DNA of 64,000 bases from an uncultured Flavobacteriaceae bacterium (lineage in GTDB: Bacteria; Bacteroidota; Bacteroidia; Flavobacteriales; Flavobacteriaceae): positions 1 to 64,000 of the forward strand of contig CANNCA010000008.1 in the NCBI GenBank assembly GCA_947503005.1. The letters run 5' to 3'. The notes beneath the pieces were generated by a model. That model ran no database searches, was not told the origin of the DNA, and was given only the letters and a program-made list of their open reading frames with translations. The position numbers and the translations under genes were made by a program. How positions within the stretch are numbered: the first letter of the stretch is position 1; each line of letters opens with the position of its first letter. This document shows positions 11,901-19,915 of the stretch, piece after piece.

Positions 11901-13934
11901 CAGTTGATTAGAGGAATGGATATTGCCAGTGGCTGCACTCTTAAACTTTATTCTTCGGTAGGGACATTATATAGTGTTAAAACTTATTTATATATAAGAA
12001 AAGGGGCAATTGAGAATATTGAAGAGGGATTATACCATTATAAGTCTGATGCACATGTTTTGAAGAAAATTAAGGAAAGATTGTCTGTTCCTTTGGAACA
12101 ATGTCACACACCTTTCAATTTAATTACGTGTCGTAAAGCTTCATTTTTCATATTCTTTGTGGTGGACACAGATAGGGTTGAACAGGCTTATGGACCAATG
12201 GCTTTGGATTTTGTTTTTAAGGAAGCTGGGCACATCGGTCAGCTACTAATGGACCATCAATCTGAATGTAATATTGGAGTAATGCCGGTAGGAGGTATGG
12301 TCTTCGACAAGGTAAAAGAAGATTTTGGACTTGGCCCATCTCAACAAATGCTACATAGCTTAATGGGCGGTAAGGTAGACTACGATTCTCATAGAAATAC
12401 AAAACTGAATATTTACTCACCAGAGCCCCCTGCATATCTAAATTTGAATGATATTTCAAGCTTCTATAAAAAGGAGGATTCGTTATCAGAGGCATCATTT
12501 TCCATGGAAGCATCCATTAACGAGGAAACACCGGATAGTTCCAGCGGAATCCATCCATTGTCTTATGGGCAACGCTCACTTTGGTTTATTTATAAGAATG
12601 CTCCAGGGAGTTATGCATACAATAGTGGATTTCATGTACAAATAGAATCTCAAATAAACGATGATAAATTAAAGGAAGCGATACAAATTCTAGTAAACCG
12701 TCATGAAATGCTACGGGTTAATTTTGTCGAAAAGGATGGGAGCCCGTTTCAAATTATTCAGCCGGAATTAACTATTGAGCCAAAAATTATTGATGCCACT
12801 GGATGGGAGAAAAGCGAGGTAATAGAGAAGATAGAATTGGAATATAAAGTACCCTTTGATTTGGAAAATGGGCCTGTAATGAAGATGTACGTTTATCATA
12901 TATCGCCAGAATGTCATTTTTTATTTCTAAATCTACATCATATAGTAACGGATTTTTATTCAACAAGTATGCTTATACAGGAACTCTTAGATACATATTC
13001 CTCTTTAGTAAAAGGAGATGAATTAGATGTCGATGAGGCAACTTCAAATACAACATATTTGGATTTTGTCTATTGGCAAAAAAAGATGCTAGATGGGGAA
13101 CAAGGAAAAAAACTCTTGGAGCAATGGAAGGAAATGATCGGAACCTGTACCCCAGAAATGAAACTACCAACTGACTTTGAACGACCTTTGATATCCTCCA
13201 ATAGGGGAGGCACTGTGCCTTTTCAACTGGATAAGGACCTATATATTAAGTACAAGAATCTAGCAAAAAGGGAAAAATGCACTTTGTTCATGGTTTTTCT
13301 TTCGACATTTTGTGTTTTGCTGGCTAAATATGCGTTGCGTGACAATGTGGTTTTAGGAACTTTGGTAACGGCCCGTGGAAATGCAAATTTTAATCGGACT
13401 TTAGGGTATTTTATTAATCCTGTAGTACTTAGTATGAAGATGAACAACGATAATAACTTTATAGATCTTTTGAAAAATGTGAAAAGAAGAATTCTGATGA
13501 TTATAAAAAATCAAGACTATCCTTTTCCCTTGTTGGTGGAAAAATTGCGGCCTAAAAGAAACGCTAATGTTTCTCCTTTGTTTCAAGTAACCTTCCAGTT
13601 CTTAAACTCACAAATACAGGACAGTTATAGTGATGAGGCGAAATGGTATAACGAAAGTTTAAAATTAAAATCTTTTGAGATGCTTAGCCAAGAAGGTCAA
13701 TTTGATTTAGAACTGGAAATGTTCGAAGGTATTGAAACAATTAAAGGGAAATGGATGTACAATTCTGATTTGTTTTCAGATACAACAGTAAATCAAATAA
13801 GCGTTCATTTTACTAGTGTATTGCACCAAATTCTGGAGAATCCAAATCAACCTTTAAAGCAAATATCTATTCTTACGCCCAAAGAAATGGTTAAAAAGAA
13901 AGATTTAGAAAAGAAATTTGACTTTAACTTATGA
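5913..13934 (+). CDS. NRPS Cy-Cy-A(Thr)-PCP-PCP-Ox-Ox-C
   Basis: A 2673-residue nonribosomal peptide synthetase. Two heterocyclization domains come first (about 6070-7340 and 7420-8690), each with DxxxxDxxS in place of HHxxxDG (DEWLTDGFS at 6471-6497; DGIVADGTS at 7808-7834). The adenylation domain (about 8780-10320) has YTSGTTGRPKG, FDFSVWE and NMYGITETTVH. The specificity residues I read are D-F-W-N-I-G-M-V-H plus the A10 Lys, identical to the classical threonine code. Two carrier domains follow (DLGATSL and DLGSTSL, about 10360-10890), then two nitroreductase-fold oxidase segments (about 10970-11580 and 11800-12390), then a condensation domain (about 12540-13900, HHIVTD followed by F rather than the usual G). 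Inferred role: take the polyketide, add Thr, cyclise to methyloxazoline, oxidise to 5-methyloxazole, and condense with the amino acid on the next synthetase. Domain calls are strong; the product is inferred. Confidence 0.95.
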   Translation: MKQESFYKMSTEEKKVFLIKVMENLKNEKASTKDDFLIGLSNGNVNHDDAEKFKPFPLSDIQESFYSGRFLGKKKDNVGCHIYCEFEEYDLDVTNLFNAWASLIEYHEMLRMVVLHNATQKVQKEVEIPPFKIYDLTEKTEEKAHQIFNKVRQRLSHKVYAPGQWPLFEIVISRFKMEKYIIHFSIDEWLTDGFSMSILLKQWYNLYKDNSYELPIINYSFREYVLNSKLMELDSKFQKDIEYWKAIPIFNGPDLPYSQPMAEKPEGQNCYFRKRYHRVLEAEYWNSLKRKCLEAHISPTTLLLTVFSDLLSIHSKKERFSIILTLFNRMPLHQDVDKIVGPFISTQFFDIERNLEENTYVKAKNYQKKLWSHLDHGSVSGIRILRERKDKSSNIDLQVPIVFTSMINKSGSEGKGSWLEKMNYSISQTPQVYLDHQVYEYQDALHLNWDAVEEAFQPGILSTMIDSYYELLRNLALNSDYSPISATKNGYPSLPEKKEIIGVKDSFTLTPLQKSYYLSKKMGDSALIYQEFEISNFSIIDLEQAWQKVISHHEMLQVVISEKGNFQKRVDLPRFRIDVKDFSHDTKEVQHIRLEEIRDKYRRKRFDYREYPWYSLSLSVLGATKAILHICIDGIVADGTSIGLLYRQLFDLYQHPSKTLVKNDYSYSDYRDSVETSKIGPEYAKAITSWTTKFKNLASGPKLPKSSFPSKSKKHLRLKGQLEDWVSLKETTRALGVTEDALLFTLYAVALAEFCEENLFSIIYVDWERLPMSKDIMELVGDFTFLSWVEVNTSIGSLEELVRYNHNQIQKEKELKPFCGLEVMGKILLQKERNFSFPVVYTNVIYPQDFDNQDTIQPGYGFSQTPHVLIDNMSYEKNGILYYSWDVPLDTFPKGWIEKVFSSYQRLLSIVVKTGDWRSLDVLELTMPDYTNTKLKTIENQMVVANDEDLVTSTLEPLGLDKKTIHGQFETQAALFPTRTSIVFEQEHLSYKELNERSNKLARYLQKIGAGPEKKIVIFLERSVEMLVSILGVLKSGAAYVPLDITLPKERLSLIVDDSDPLIIICQKENTSKLPENNSEIVELGREWELIELESEENVCSNAIGSNLAYIIYTSGTTGRPKGTLVCHYNVVRLFSATHGWYQFNEEDVWTLFHSFTFDFSVWEIFGALFYGGKLIIVPYAVSRSFKRFYNLLCEEKVTVLNQTPTAFRQLNRVEEQLKEAPQLSLRYVIFGGEMLNFANLKDWFQRHGDQRPKLINMYGITETTVHVTYRPLTKEDVYRKESVIGVPIPDLSVQILDANQRPVARGFDGEMYVGGLGVTRGYLNRTELNKERFIEDSYSGLPGGKLYRTGDLGKILDNGEIVYLGRIDSQVKVRGFRIELKDIENTLIKHPVVKEATVCVQDAGTENPLLVAYVIPNKDDLFSEKEIRKFSRTILPDYMVPNNIISIDEFPLNHNGKLDIMSLPWKNEAVDDTLNEIKAKDKSQDILSIIGEILNNKDIRLEDDIFDLGATSLSLILLSQHIEQYFGKEIRMEFFLERTKIIDIVNFLKSSDDTIENKENLDKRPLSFEPPGINTKDRDSSKKSPVLTQTVAIFKKILQIEEVVSTDDIFDLGSTSLTLIFAIEEIENQMGVSLPMELFLETTTIKGIANNINQLLLGLKSIPEYVDNEEKGNIFNDLSIEGPNGIIQLQKYQIDPLHFIFGKPQYEFLKERIPFSLFSQLLSLLRSNKLGDRYSYLYPSAGGKNSIQTYLYTIDGSIEDVSGGLYYYNPVEHQLYLVNGDAVFPDEIHHQMNKDSVESSAFQLFFVAQLNAMKPIYMDYSQELVTLEIGYMTQLLLSRQAEFGFGLLPVQGVDYLSILKDFYPDDGHVILGCFLGGLVDYEHYEKTPNLRNVTIQGRNRKAQYNNLDSHFKSRPDYRSFESVREIQRAKQFKPLSPEEQKMLAKRELHLRNFPDHAIKVPLLDHSFAIEEYKTRSSKRQFVDAKIPGTDFSKFMQLIRGMDIASGCTLKLYSSVGTLYSVKTYLYIRKGAIENIEEGLYHYKSDAHVLKKIKERLSVPLEQCHTPFNLITCRKASFFIFFVVDTDRVEQAYGPMALDFVFKEAGHIGQLLMDHQSECNIGVMPVGGMVFDKVKEDFGLGPSQQMLHSLMGGKVDYDSHRNTKLNIYSPEPPAYLNLNDISSFYKKEDSLSEASFSMEASINEETPDSSSGIHPLSYGQRSLWFIYKNAPGSYAYNSGFHVQIESQINDDKLKEAIQILVNRHEMLRVNFVEKDGSPFQIIQPELTIEPKIIDATGWEKSEVIEKIELEYKVPFDLENGPVMKMYVYHISPECHFLFLNLHHIVTDFYSTSMLIQELLDTYSSLVKGDELDVDEATSNTTYLDFVYWQKKMLDGEQGKKLLEQWKEMIGTCTPEMKLPTDFERPLISSNRGGTVPFQLDKDLYIKYKNLAKREKCTLFMVFLSTFCVLLAKYALRDNVVLGTLVTARGNANFNRTLGYFINPVVLSMKMNNDNNFIDLLKNVKRRILMIIKNQDYPFPLLVEKLRPKRNANVSPLFQVTFQFLNSQIQDSYSDEAKWYNESLKLKSFEMLSQEGQFDLELEMFEGIETIKGKWMYNSDLFSDTTVNQISVHFTSVLHQILENPNQPLKQISILTPKEMVKKKDLEKKFDFNL

Positions 13935-14199
13935 TAAGGAAGTTTTTTATTTCATAGTTCAGGCAAAAATGCCATTCCTTAATGGACAACATAGAAAATT
14001 AGCACCGCCTTCCTATTCGTAGTATCTACTTAAGTAAATAAATAACGCGGAAAATTTCTGAAATCATAGCTCTGATCTGATTAGCATATGCTGTTCGGAC
14101 AATATACACCTATATAAATATTTTACAATTATAGTATGAAATTCAATGTAAAAGGAGTTTACAGCAAGCTCTAAGTTTTATTAATCTTAAATCCTCATT

Positions 14200-15492
14200 A
14201 TGATGAACACTACAAAAGAGATAAAGTCAACGGAAATATTCGAAAATTTCGAATCTAATGTCCGCAGTTATTGCAGAAGTTTCCCAGAGTTCTTTAATCG
14301 AGCAAAGGGCCCTTTTTTATACAACCGGGAAGGAAAAGAATATATCGATTTCCTAATGGGTGCAGGGGCTCTGAATTATGGTCACAATAATGACTTCATC
14401 AAAGAGCAGGTCTTGAACTATATTGAAAAAGATGGTGTGATACAAGGGTTGGATATGTACACAAATGCTAAAGAAGGGTTTATTTCATATATGCAAGAAA
14501 CAGTGTTAGGTCCTAAGGATATGGACTTTAAGTTTATGTTCTGCGGGCCAACAGGAACCAATGCTATTGAAGCGGCTTTAAAATTGGCCAGAAAATATAC
14601 CAAACGAAATGGAGTTTTTGCCTTCATGGGAGGTTATCATGGAATGACCCTGGGAAGTTTGGCAGTAACAAGTAATTCTTTGCATAGAAATGCATCTGGT
14701 GTAAGTTTGGACAACGTAACGTTTATACCATATGAGGATGGTTATTTGAAAAACTTTGATAGCATTGAGTATATAGAAGCTTTATTGAACGATAGTCATT
14801 CCGGTATTGAGAAACCAGCCGCAATTATTCTCGAAACTATACAGGCCGAAGGAGGGGTTTATGTCTCTTCTATAGCTTGGCTCAAGGCAATACGATCTTT
14901 ATGTGACGCTCATGGAATTTTATTAATATGTGATGAAATTCAGGTTGGTTGTGGACGAGCGGGAGACTTTTTTTCTTTTGAACGGGCCGGAATTCAACCA
15001 GATATTATTGCTCTATCCAAGTCCATTAGTGGCTATGGGTTTCCATTGTCAATGCTTTTATTCAAACCAGAGTTTGATATTTGGGAACCGGCGGAACATA
15101 ATGGTACTTTTAGAGGGCACCAATTATCATTTGTTGGGGGTAAAGCAGCATTGGAATTCTATCATAAATTTTATATAAATGAACAAGTTGGAAACAACTC
15201 AGTTTTAATAGAGAACTTTTTTTACGATGAAATTATTCCTATGGATAGCCGGATAATTATAAGAGGACTAGGAATGATATGGGGGATTGATTTTGGAAAA
15301 TTCAAAGAGGGATTGACAAATAAAATTACAGAAAGCTGTTTTGAAAAAGGTCTAGTGATTGAATCCGCCGGTCGGGGAAGTACTGTCATAAAATTGTTGC
15401 CAGCTTTGACAATAGATATTGAGACACTATCCAAAGGACTAACAATTCTTAAGGAGTCCATAAGTGAACATCTAATGCAAAGGAATGAGTAA
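14200..15492 (+). CDS. class III aminotransferase, diaminobutyrate-2-oxoglutarate transaminase (EctB-like)
   Basis: A 430-residue PLP enzyme matching the EctB-type family throughout: FNRAKGPFLYN, GAGALNYGHNN, FCGPTGTNAIEAALKLARK, DEIQVGCGRAGDFFSFE and NGTFRGHQLSF. The Schiff-base lysine is K274 in LSKSISG. The family converts aspartate semialdehyde plus glutamate to L-2,4-diaminobutyrate. No ectA or ectC gene accompanies it. It sits between two NRPS genes, and the downstream A domain carries a diaminobutyrate-like code, so its likely job is precursor supply for the cluster rather than ectoine synthesis. It starts 265 bases after the NRPS, so it may have its own promoter. ATG ATG at 14200 gives a normal N terminus. 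Confidence 0.88.
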   Translation: MMNTTKEIKSTEIFENFESNVRSYCRSFPEFFNRAKGPFLYNREGKEYIDFLMGAGALNYGHNNDFIKEQVLNYIEKDGVIQGLDMYTNAKEGFISYMQETVLGPKDMDFKFMFCGPTGTNAIEAALKLARKYTKRNGVFAFMGGYHGMTLGSLAVTSNSLHRNASGVSLDNVTFIPYEDGYLKNFDSIEYIEALLNDSHSGIEKPAAIILETIQAEGGVYVSSIAWLKAIRSLCDAHGILLICDEIQVGCGRAGDFFSFERAGIQPDIIALSKSISGYGFPLSMLLFKPEFDIWEPAEHNGTFRGHQLSFVGGKAALEFYHKFYINEQVGNNSVLIENFFYDEIIPMDSRIIIRGLGMIWGIDFGKFKEGLTNKITESCFEKGLVIESAGRGSTVIKLLPALTIDIETLSKGLTILKESISEHLMQRNE

Positions 15493-15604
15493 AGCAAAAA
15501 GTGTTGTTACATCTTTTTCGACCCATTTTTAAATTTGAAAGCGATTTCTACGGTATTCAAATAAAAACAATACCATTCTACTAATATATTATTCTATATA
15601 AAAT

Positions 15605-18600
15605 ATGAAAGGCAGCAACTCTTTGGCTCATAGGGTATATTGGAAACATTTAATTGCAAATAGTTCTATACCGTTTGAACTAACTAAAGATTTTGTTACA
15701 TCAAGCGAAATCAATCAATTTGATAGTATTCCTATTCTTTTGAATAAAAAGACTTCTGATGAATTACGATATTTTGGTAAGGATAAAGATCTGAGCATCT
15801 TTACAATATTGCTGGCCTGCACAAACCTGATGTTCGGTAAGTATGGTAACAGAAGTGATGTTCTACTTTTTGTTCCATCATTGGGCTCGGCCCCCAAACC
15901 TGAAATATTACCCTTAAGCTGTAGTATAGATGATCAGTGGAGTTTTAAAGAATTGGTAGTGCAAACCCAAAACGACCTAATAGGTGTTTATACACATCAG
16001 GAATTTGAAGGTAAACCACCGTTCGAAAAATCTACGATTCTAGTCTCGATGGATGAGATACACGAGATTTATAATGATTGCAATGCTGAAGTAGTTTTTC
16101 AATTTTTTGTGGACGATTCGAAAATAAGGGGTAACCTGAAATTCAAAACTGGATTGTTCAGAAAAGACATTATAAGAAAACTTTCTCAGCAGTTTTCATA
16201 TCTCATAAGTGAGCTATTAGAGAACAGATCTAGACCTTTACATGAGTTGAATTACGTTTCGATGGAAGAGAAAAGAGCATTACGTAATTTTAACAGATTT
16301 TACAGTGTTTACCCTAAAGAAAATACTATAGCGGAACTTTTTCAAGAAACTGTTATAAAATACCCTGAAAATATCGCCCTTATAGAAAAAGGGAACGAAC
16401 TGAGTTATCTTTCCTTAAACAAAAAATCAAATCAAATAGCTCATTTTCTAAGAGAGGTAGGGGTGAAACCCAATGATTTCGTTGGTGTTTTTATGGAAAG
16501 GGGAATAGACTTTGTGGTCTCTGTCATTGGAGTGCTCAAGTCAGGAGCAGCTTATTTGCCGGTAGACCCAGTTTATCCGAGTGACCGAATAGAATATATG
16601 GTTAGGGACAGCAAGATGTCCACAGTTTTGACTAAGAGTCGTTACATCAATGGCATAAGTCGGAAGGAAGCAGAAAATAACCTAGAACGGATTCTTGTCT
16701 TGGATGGAAATTCAGAACCGTCAGAATTATTGAGTGGACAAAAAGTAAGTATTTTTCGAGAGGAGGATCTTCTCCAAAGGTCCATGGACGACCCCTCTAC
16801 CGTTAGTAGGAGTGAGGATCTTGCTTATATGATTTATACATCCGGCTCCACAGGAAGACCAAAGGGAGCAATGATACGCAACGACGGTGCCCTAAATCAC
16901 ATGTATGCAGAATTTGAATTGTTAAACTTTACGGAGCATACTCGGTTTTTGCAATCGGCGCCCTCCTCTTCGGATATTTCTGTTTGGCAAATGATTGGTC
17001 CATTGTTAACAGGAGGTACTTCAGTGATTGTAGGGACTGATATAGTTAGTGATCCAGAAGAATTATTTAAAGTAATCAAATCCCAGAATATAAGTTTGAT
17101 AGAACTGGTACCAATAGTTTTCAATGGATTGATGGAGTACGCAGTCACGTTGGATAAAAGGGAACAAAAGCTTCCAAGTCTATCGTGCGCTATGGTTACG
17201 GGAGAAGAAGCAAAAGTTAGTTTGGTAAATAGATGGCTAGAACTTTATCAAAATGTTCCAATTGTAAATGCCTATGGTCCGACGGAAGCTGCAGATGATA
17301 TATGTCAGGAAGCTATTAAGGAGCCACTTGACAACAACTTGATAAGGGTGCCAATTGGAAAACCAATATCTAATATGCATATTTATATTTTAGACCAAGA
17401 GCAAAGGGAGCTTCCTATTGGCTTTCCAGGAGAAATTTGCGTTTCAGGCGTTGGCGTTGGGTCTGGGTATTGGGAAAATAAAGAAAAGACCAAATTGTCC
17501 TTTATTACGAATCCTTTTACAACCGATCCTGAACATAATGTTCTTTACAAAACGGGAGACTTAGGTCGCTTTTTGCCAGATGGTACTATTGAGTTTTTGG
17601 AAAGAATAGACAGACAGATAAAAATAAGAGGTTTTCGGATTGAACCAGGTGAAATTGAGGCCGTTTTGATTAAGTATAAAGATATAGATGAAGTTTTCAT
17701 TGTAGATCAAATCCACGATAATAACAAACTGCTTGTAGCCTATTACAAGGCAAAGAAGGAAATAGATAATAGTGTTTTAAAAACTTATCTAAAAGAGTTC
17801 TTCTCCCAACATATGATACCCAATGTGTTCATTCTGTTGGAAGATATTCCCTTATTGCCAAATGGTAAGGTAGACAAGAAAAGACTTGTTTTCACCAAAG
17901 ATAATCTACAATCCACGATTCAATATGTTAAGCCAAGTACCAATTCGGAGCGTAAAATCGAAGGGATTTGGGAAAAGTTGTTAAAATTAGATAAGATCGG
18001 TGTTAATGATAACTTTTTTGACTTAGGCGGACATTCTTTTCTAGTCATTAAATTGATCAATGAGGTGGAGAGTGCTTTTGGGGTGAAAATAGCCCTGGCA
18101 AATTTCCTAACAGAACCTACTATTTTAAATCTAGCAAGATTGGTAGAGGAAAATGACTATGATTTTGAGGCCAATTCTAGTGATCTTAAAGAAAATATAT
18201 TACAAGATATTCTTGTTTCGGACAAATTGATAACGGGATGGGTGGATTTTTCGAATGTTTTTCTTACTGGAGCCACCGGGATTTTAGGAGTGAATCTATT
18301 GTACGAGCTGTTAAAAACAACTAAGGCGGATATTTACTGTTTGGTTAGAGCAAAGTCTAAAGTTGAGGGGTTAGAACGCTTAATAAATAAATTGAAAACT
18401 CATCGATTATGGGATATGAGTTTTAAAGAAAGACTAAAACCTGTAATCGGTGATTTGGAGGAAAGTCGATTTGGACTGGAATCTGACCTTTATCAGAACT
18501 TGTCCTCCAAATTGGATGTAATATTTCATAATGGAGCCATGGTGAATTTCGCTTATCCCTATTCCGCCTTAAAAAGGGCGAATATTGATGGAACAAAGGA

Positions 18601-19459
18601 AATCCTTGCTCTTGCTACCTTAAATAAATTAAAGCCGGTTCATTATGTTTCTAGCCTATCCGTCTTTGATAATTATAAATACGGCCCCACTATTTCAGAA
18701 AATAGCGAGTTGCTTTTGGACGATTCGTTGTTGAAAGATTTAGGATACACACAAACGAAATGGGTGGCAGATAGAGTAATGAATGAGGCACGTAAAAAAG
18801 GTGTGCCTATAAACATTTATCGCCCAGATACTATTTCAGGGAATAGCAAAACAGGAATTTGGAACACGACCGATTTTGCTTGTAAATCATTACGCAATAT
18901 GGCTTTAGTAAGCATTATTCCCAAAATCCCATTGAAATTCAACTGGATTCCTGTTGATTATGTTAGTCGGACAATAGTACACTTGGCAAGAAAACCACAA
19001 GGAATCAACAAAAACTATCATGTTGTTTCCCCTCATTATTTAAAAATGAATGATATCATAAAATGGATTCGTCCTTTGGGATATGAGGTTACTAAGTTAT
19101 CGTTTGGTAGCTGGAAAAGACAGATGCTGAATTTACAAAATAAAAATAAAGAATTGGATGAAATTACAGAAGAGATTTTTGAAGCAGCGAAGAACTACAA
19201 TCCAAAAAAAGTGCATCGATTTTCTCAACAAAATACCATTAATGCATTAGAAGGAACGAATATTTACTGTCCACCAATAGACAAGGATTTAGTGAAAAAG
19301 TATTTTGAATACTTTGAAGACTCCGGATTTCTATCTTTAAAAGACGTGGTACCTTACAAAGATGTAAAAAGCAAAGGGTATAAGTTTTTCTATAATATTT
19401 TTCGAACTAAGAAGGAATATCAAGGAAAGCTTATTGAAAATAGTAAAGTTGGCAACTGA
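15605..19459 (+). CDS. terminal NRPS: partial C - A (Dab-like) - PCP - thioester reductase
   Basis: 1284 residues. The first about 230 residues resemble only the C-terminal lobe of a condensation domain and lack HHxxxDG; the working C domain is presumably the one ending the preceding NRPS. The A domain (about 16320-17900) has YTSGSTGRPKG, SDISVWQ and NAYGPTEAADDI, giving specificity residues D-I-W-E-M-T-A-D-D plus the A10 Lys (LPNGKVD). As I recall it, this is one residue from codes reported for 2,4-diaminobutyrate. The PCP has DLGGHSF (about 17940-18150). A C-terminal reductase (about 18240-19330) has TGATGILG and YTQTK (YxxxK), as in short-chain-dehydrogenase-type thioester reductases. Release as an aldehyde (or alcohol) is therefore expected rather than hydrolysis. 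It lies 112 bases after the aminotransferase. Confidence 0.93.
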   Translation: MKGSNSLAHRVYWKHLIANSSIPFELTKDFVTSSEINQFDSIPILLNKKTSDELRYFGKDKDLSIFTILLACTNLMFGKYGNRSDVLLFVPSLGSAPKPEILPLSCSIDDQWSFKELVVQTQNDLIGVYTHQEFEGKPPFEKSTILVSMDEIHEIYNDCNAEVVFQFFVDDSKIRGNLKFKTGLFRKDIIRKLSQQFSYLISELLENRSRPLHELNYVSMEEKRALRNFNRFYSVYPKENTIAELFQETVIKYPENIALIEKGNELSYLSLNKKSNQIAHFLREVGVKPNDFVGVFMERGIDFVVSVIGVLKSGAAYLPVDPVYPSDRIEYMVRDSKMSTVLTKSRYINGISRKEAENNLERILVLDGNSEPSELLSGQKVSIFREEDLLQRSMDDPSTVSRSEDLAYMIYTSGSTGRPKGAMIRNDGALNHMYAEFELLNFTEHTRFLQSAPSSSDISVWQMIGPLLTGGTSVIVGTDIVSDPEELFKVIKSQNISLIELVPIVFNGLMEYAVTLDKREQKLPSLSCAMVTGEEAKVSLVNRWLELYQNVPIVNAYGPTEAADDICQEAIKEPLDNNLIRVPIGKPISNMHIYILDQEQRELPIGFPGEICVSGVGVGSGYWENKEKTKLSFITNPFTTDPEHNVLYKTGDLGRFLPDGTIEFLERIDRQIKIRGFRIEPGEIEAVLIKYKDIDEVFIVDQIHDNNKLLVAYYKAKKEIDNSVLKTYLKEFFSQHMIPNVFILLEDIPLLPNGKVDKKRLVFTKDNLQSTIQYVKPSTNSERKIEGIWEKLLKLDKIGVNDNFFDLGGHSFLVIKLINEVESAFGVKIALANFLTEPTILNLARLVEENDYDFEANSSDLKENILQDILVSDKLITGWVDFSNVFLTGATGILGVNLLYELLKTTKADIYCLVRAKSKVEGLERLINKLKTHRLWDMSFKERLKPVIGDLEESRFGLESDLYQNLSSKLDVIFHNGAMVNFAYPYSALKRANIDGTKEILALATLNKLKPVHYVSSLSVFDNYKYGPTISENSELLLDDSLLKDLGYTQTKWVADRVMNEARKKGVPINIYRPDTISGNSKTGIWNTTDFACKSLRNMALVSIIPKIPLKFNWIPVDYVSRTIVHLARKPQGINKNYHVVSPHYLKMNDIIKWIRPLGYEVTKLSFGSWKRQMLNLQNKNKELDEITEEIFEAAKNYNPKKVHRFSQQNTINALEGTNIYCPPIDKDLVKKYFEYFEDSGFLSLKDVVPYKDVKSKGYKFFYNIFRTKKEYQGKLIENSKVGN

Positions 19460-19525
19460 TAATCGAGTGCCTGTTTTAACGGTGCTATTTGTTAAAATTA
19501 AGTTTAATTTAAAATCTACGAACAA

Positions 19526-19786
19526 ATGAAAACCTCGGAACAAATTTTTGAAGTGATACTAGGTAACTTAAAAATTATAGATCCAGACCTATGCGACAAG
19601 GAAATCAATCGAAAATCAAAACTCTCACCTTTGGGTTTGGATTCAATAGGTAGGGCAGAATTAATTGAGATGACAAAAGAAAGTTTGGGGTTAGAAATTC
19701 CAAGACATGAATTACATTCTGCAAGTAATTTAGGAGAACTGGCCGACTGCTTCGTAAATCAATTGAAATTCCGTGGCAGGGAATAA
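19526..19786 (+). CDS. stand-alone acyl carrier protein (beta-branching donor-ACP type)
   Basis: 86 residues with a phosphopantetheine motif GLDSIGRAEL. The downstream segment (EMTKESLGLEIPRHEL, then NLGELADCF) resembles the donor ACPs of HMG-synthase cassettes in trans-AT clusters, such as AcpK of bacillaene. Such ACPs carry acetyl groups made by a decarboxylating KS and hand them to an HMG-CoA-synthase-like enzyme that branches a beta-keto polyketide. The partner enzymes (HMGS, two ECH, KS) are not in the window and would have to lie upstream. The ACPs visible here lack the Trp that marks acceptor ACPs. A general accessory ACP remains possible. Confidence 0.85.
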   Translation: MKTSEQIFEVILGNLKIIDPDLCDKEINRKSKLSPLGLDSIGRAELIEMTKESLGLEIPRHELHSASNLGELADCFVNQLKFRGRE

Positions 19787-19915
19787 AGTTGAAATAGACC
19801 AAGTATTCTACTAAAATTCAGCTTTTCAATTAGTAATTTGATTGGGATGGAGCATTGAGAATAGTTTGTAAATAATCATTTTGTCCTATAGGACTAAGTC
19901 TGTCCAAATCGGATT

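Noticed and set aside
14200-15492. Ectoine biosynthesis operon
   Set aside because: Only the EctB-like enzyme is present; no ectA or ectC, and the neighbours are NRPS genes.
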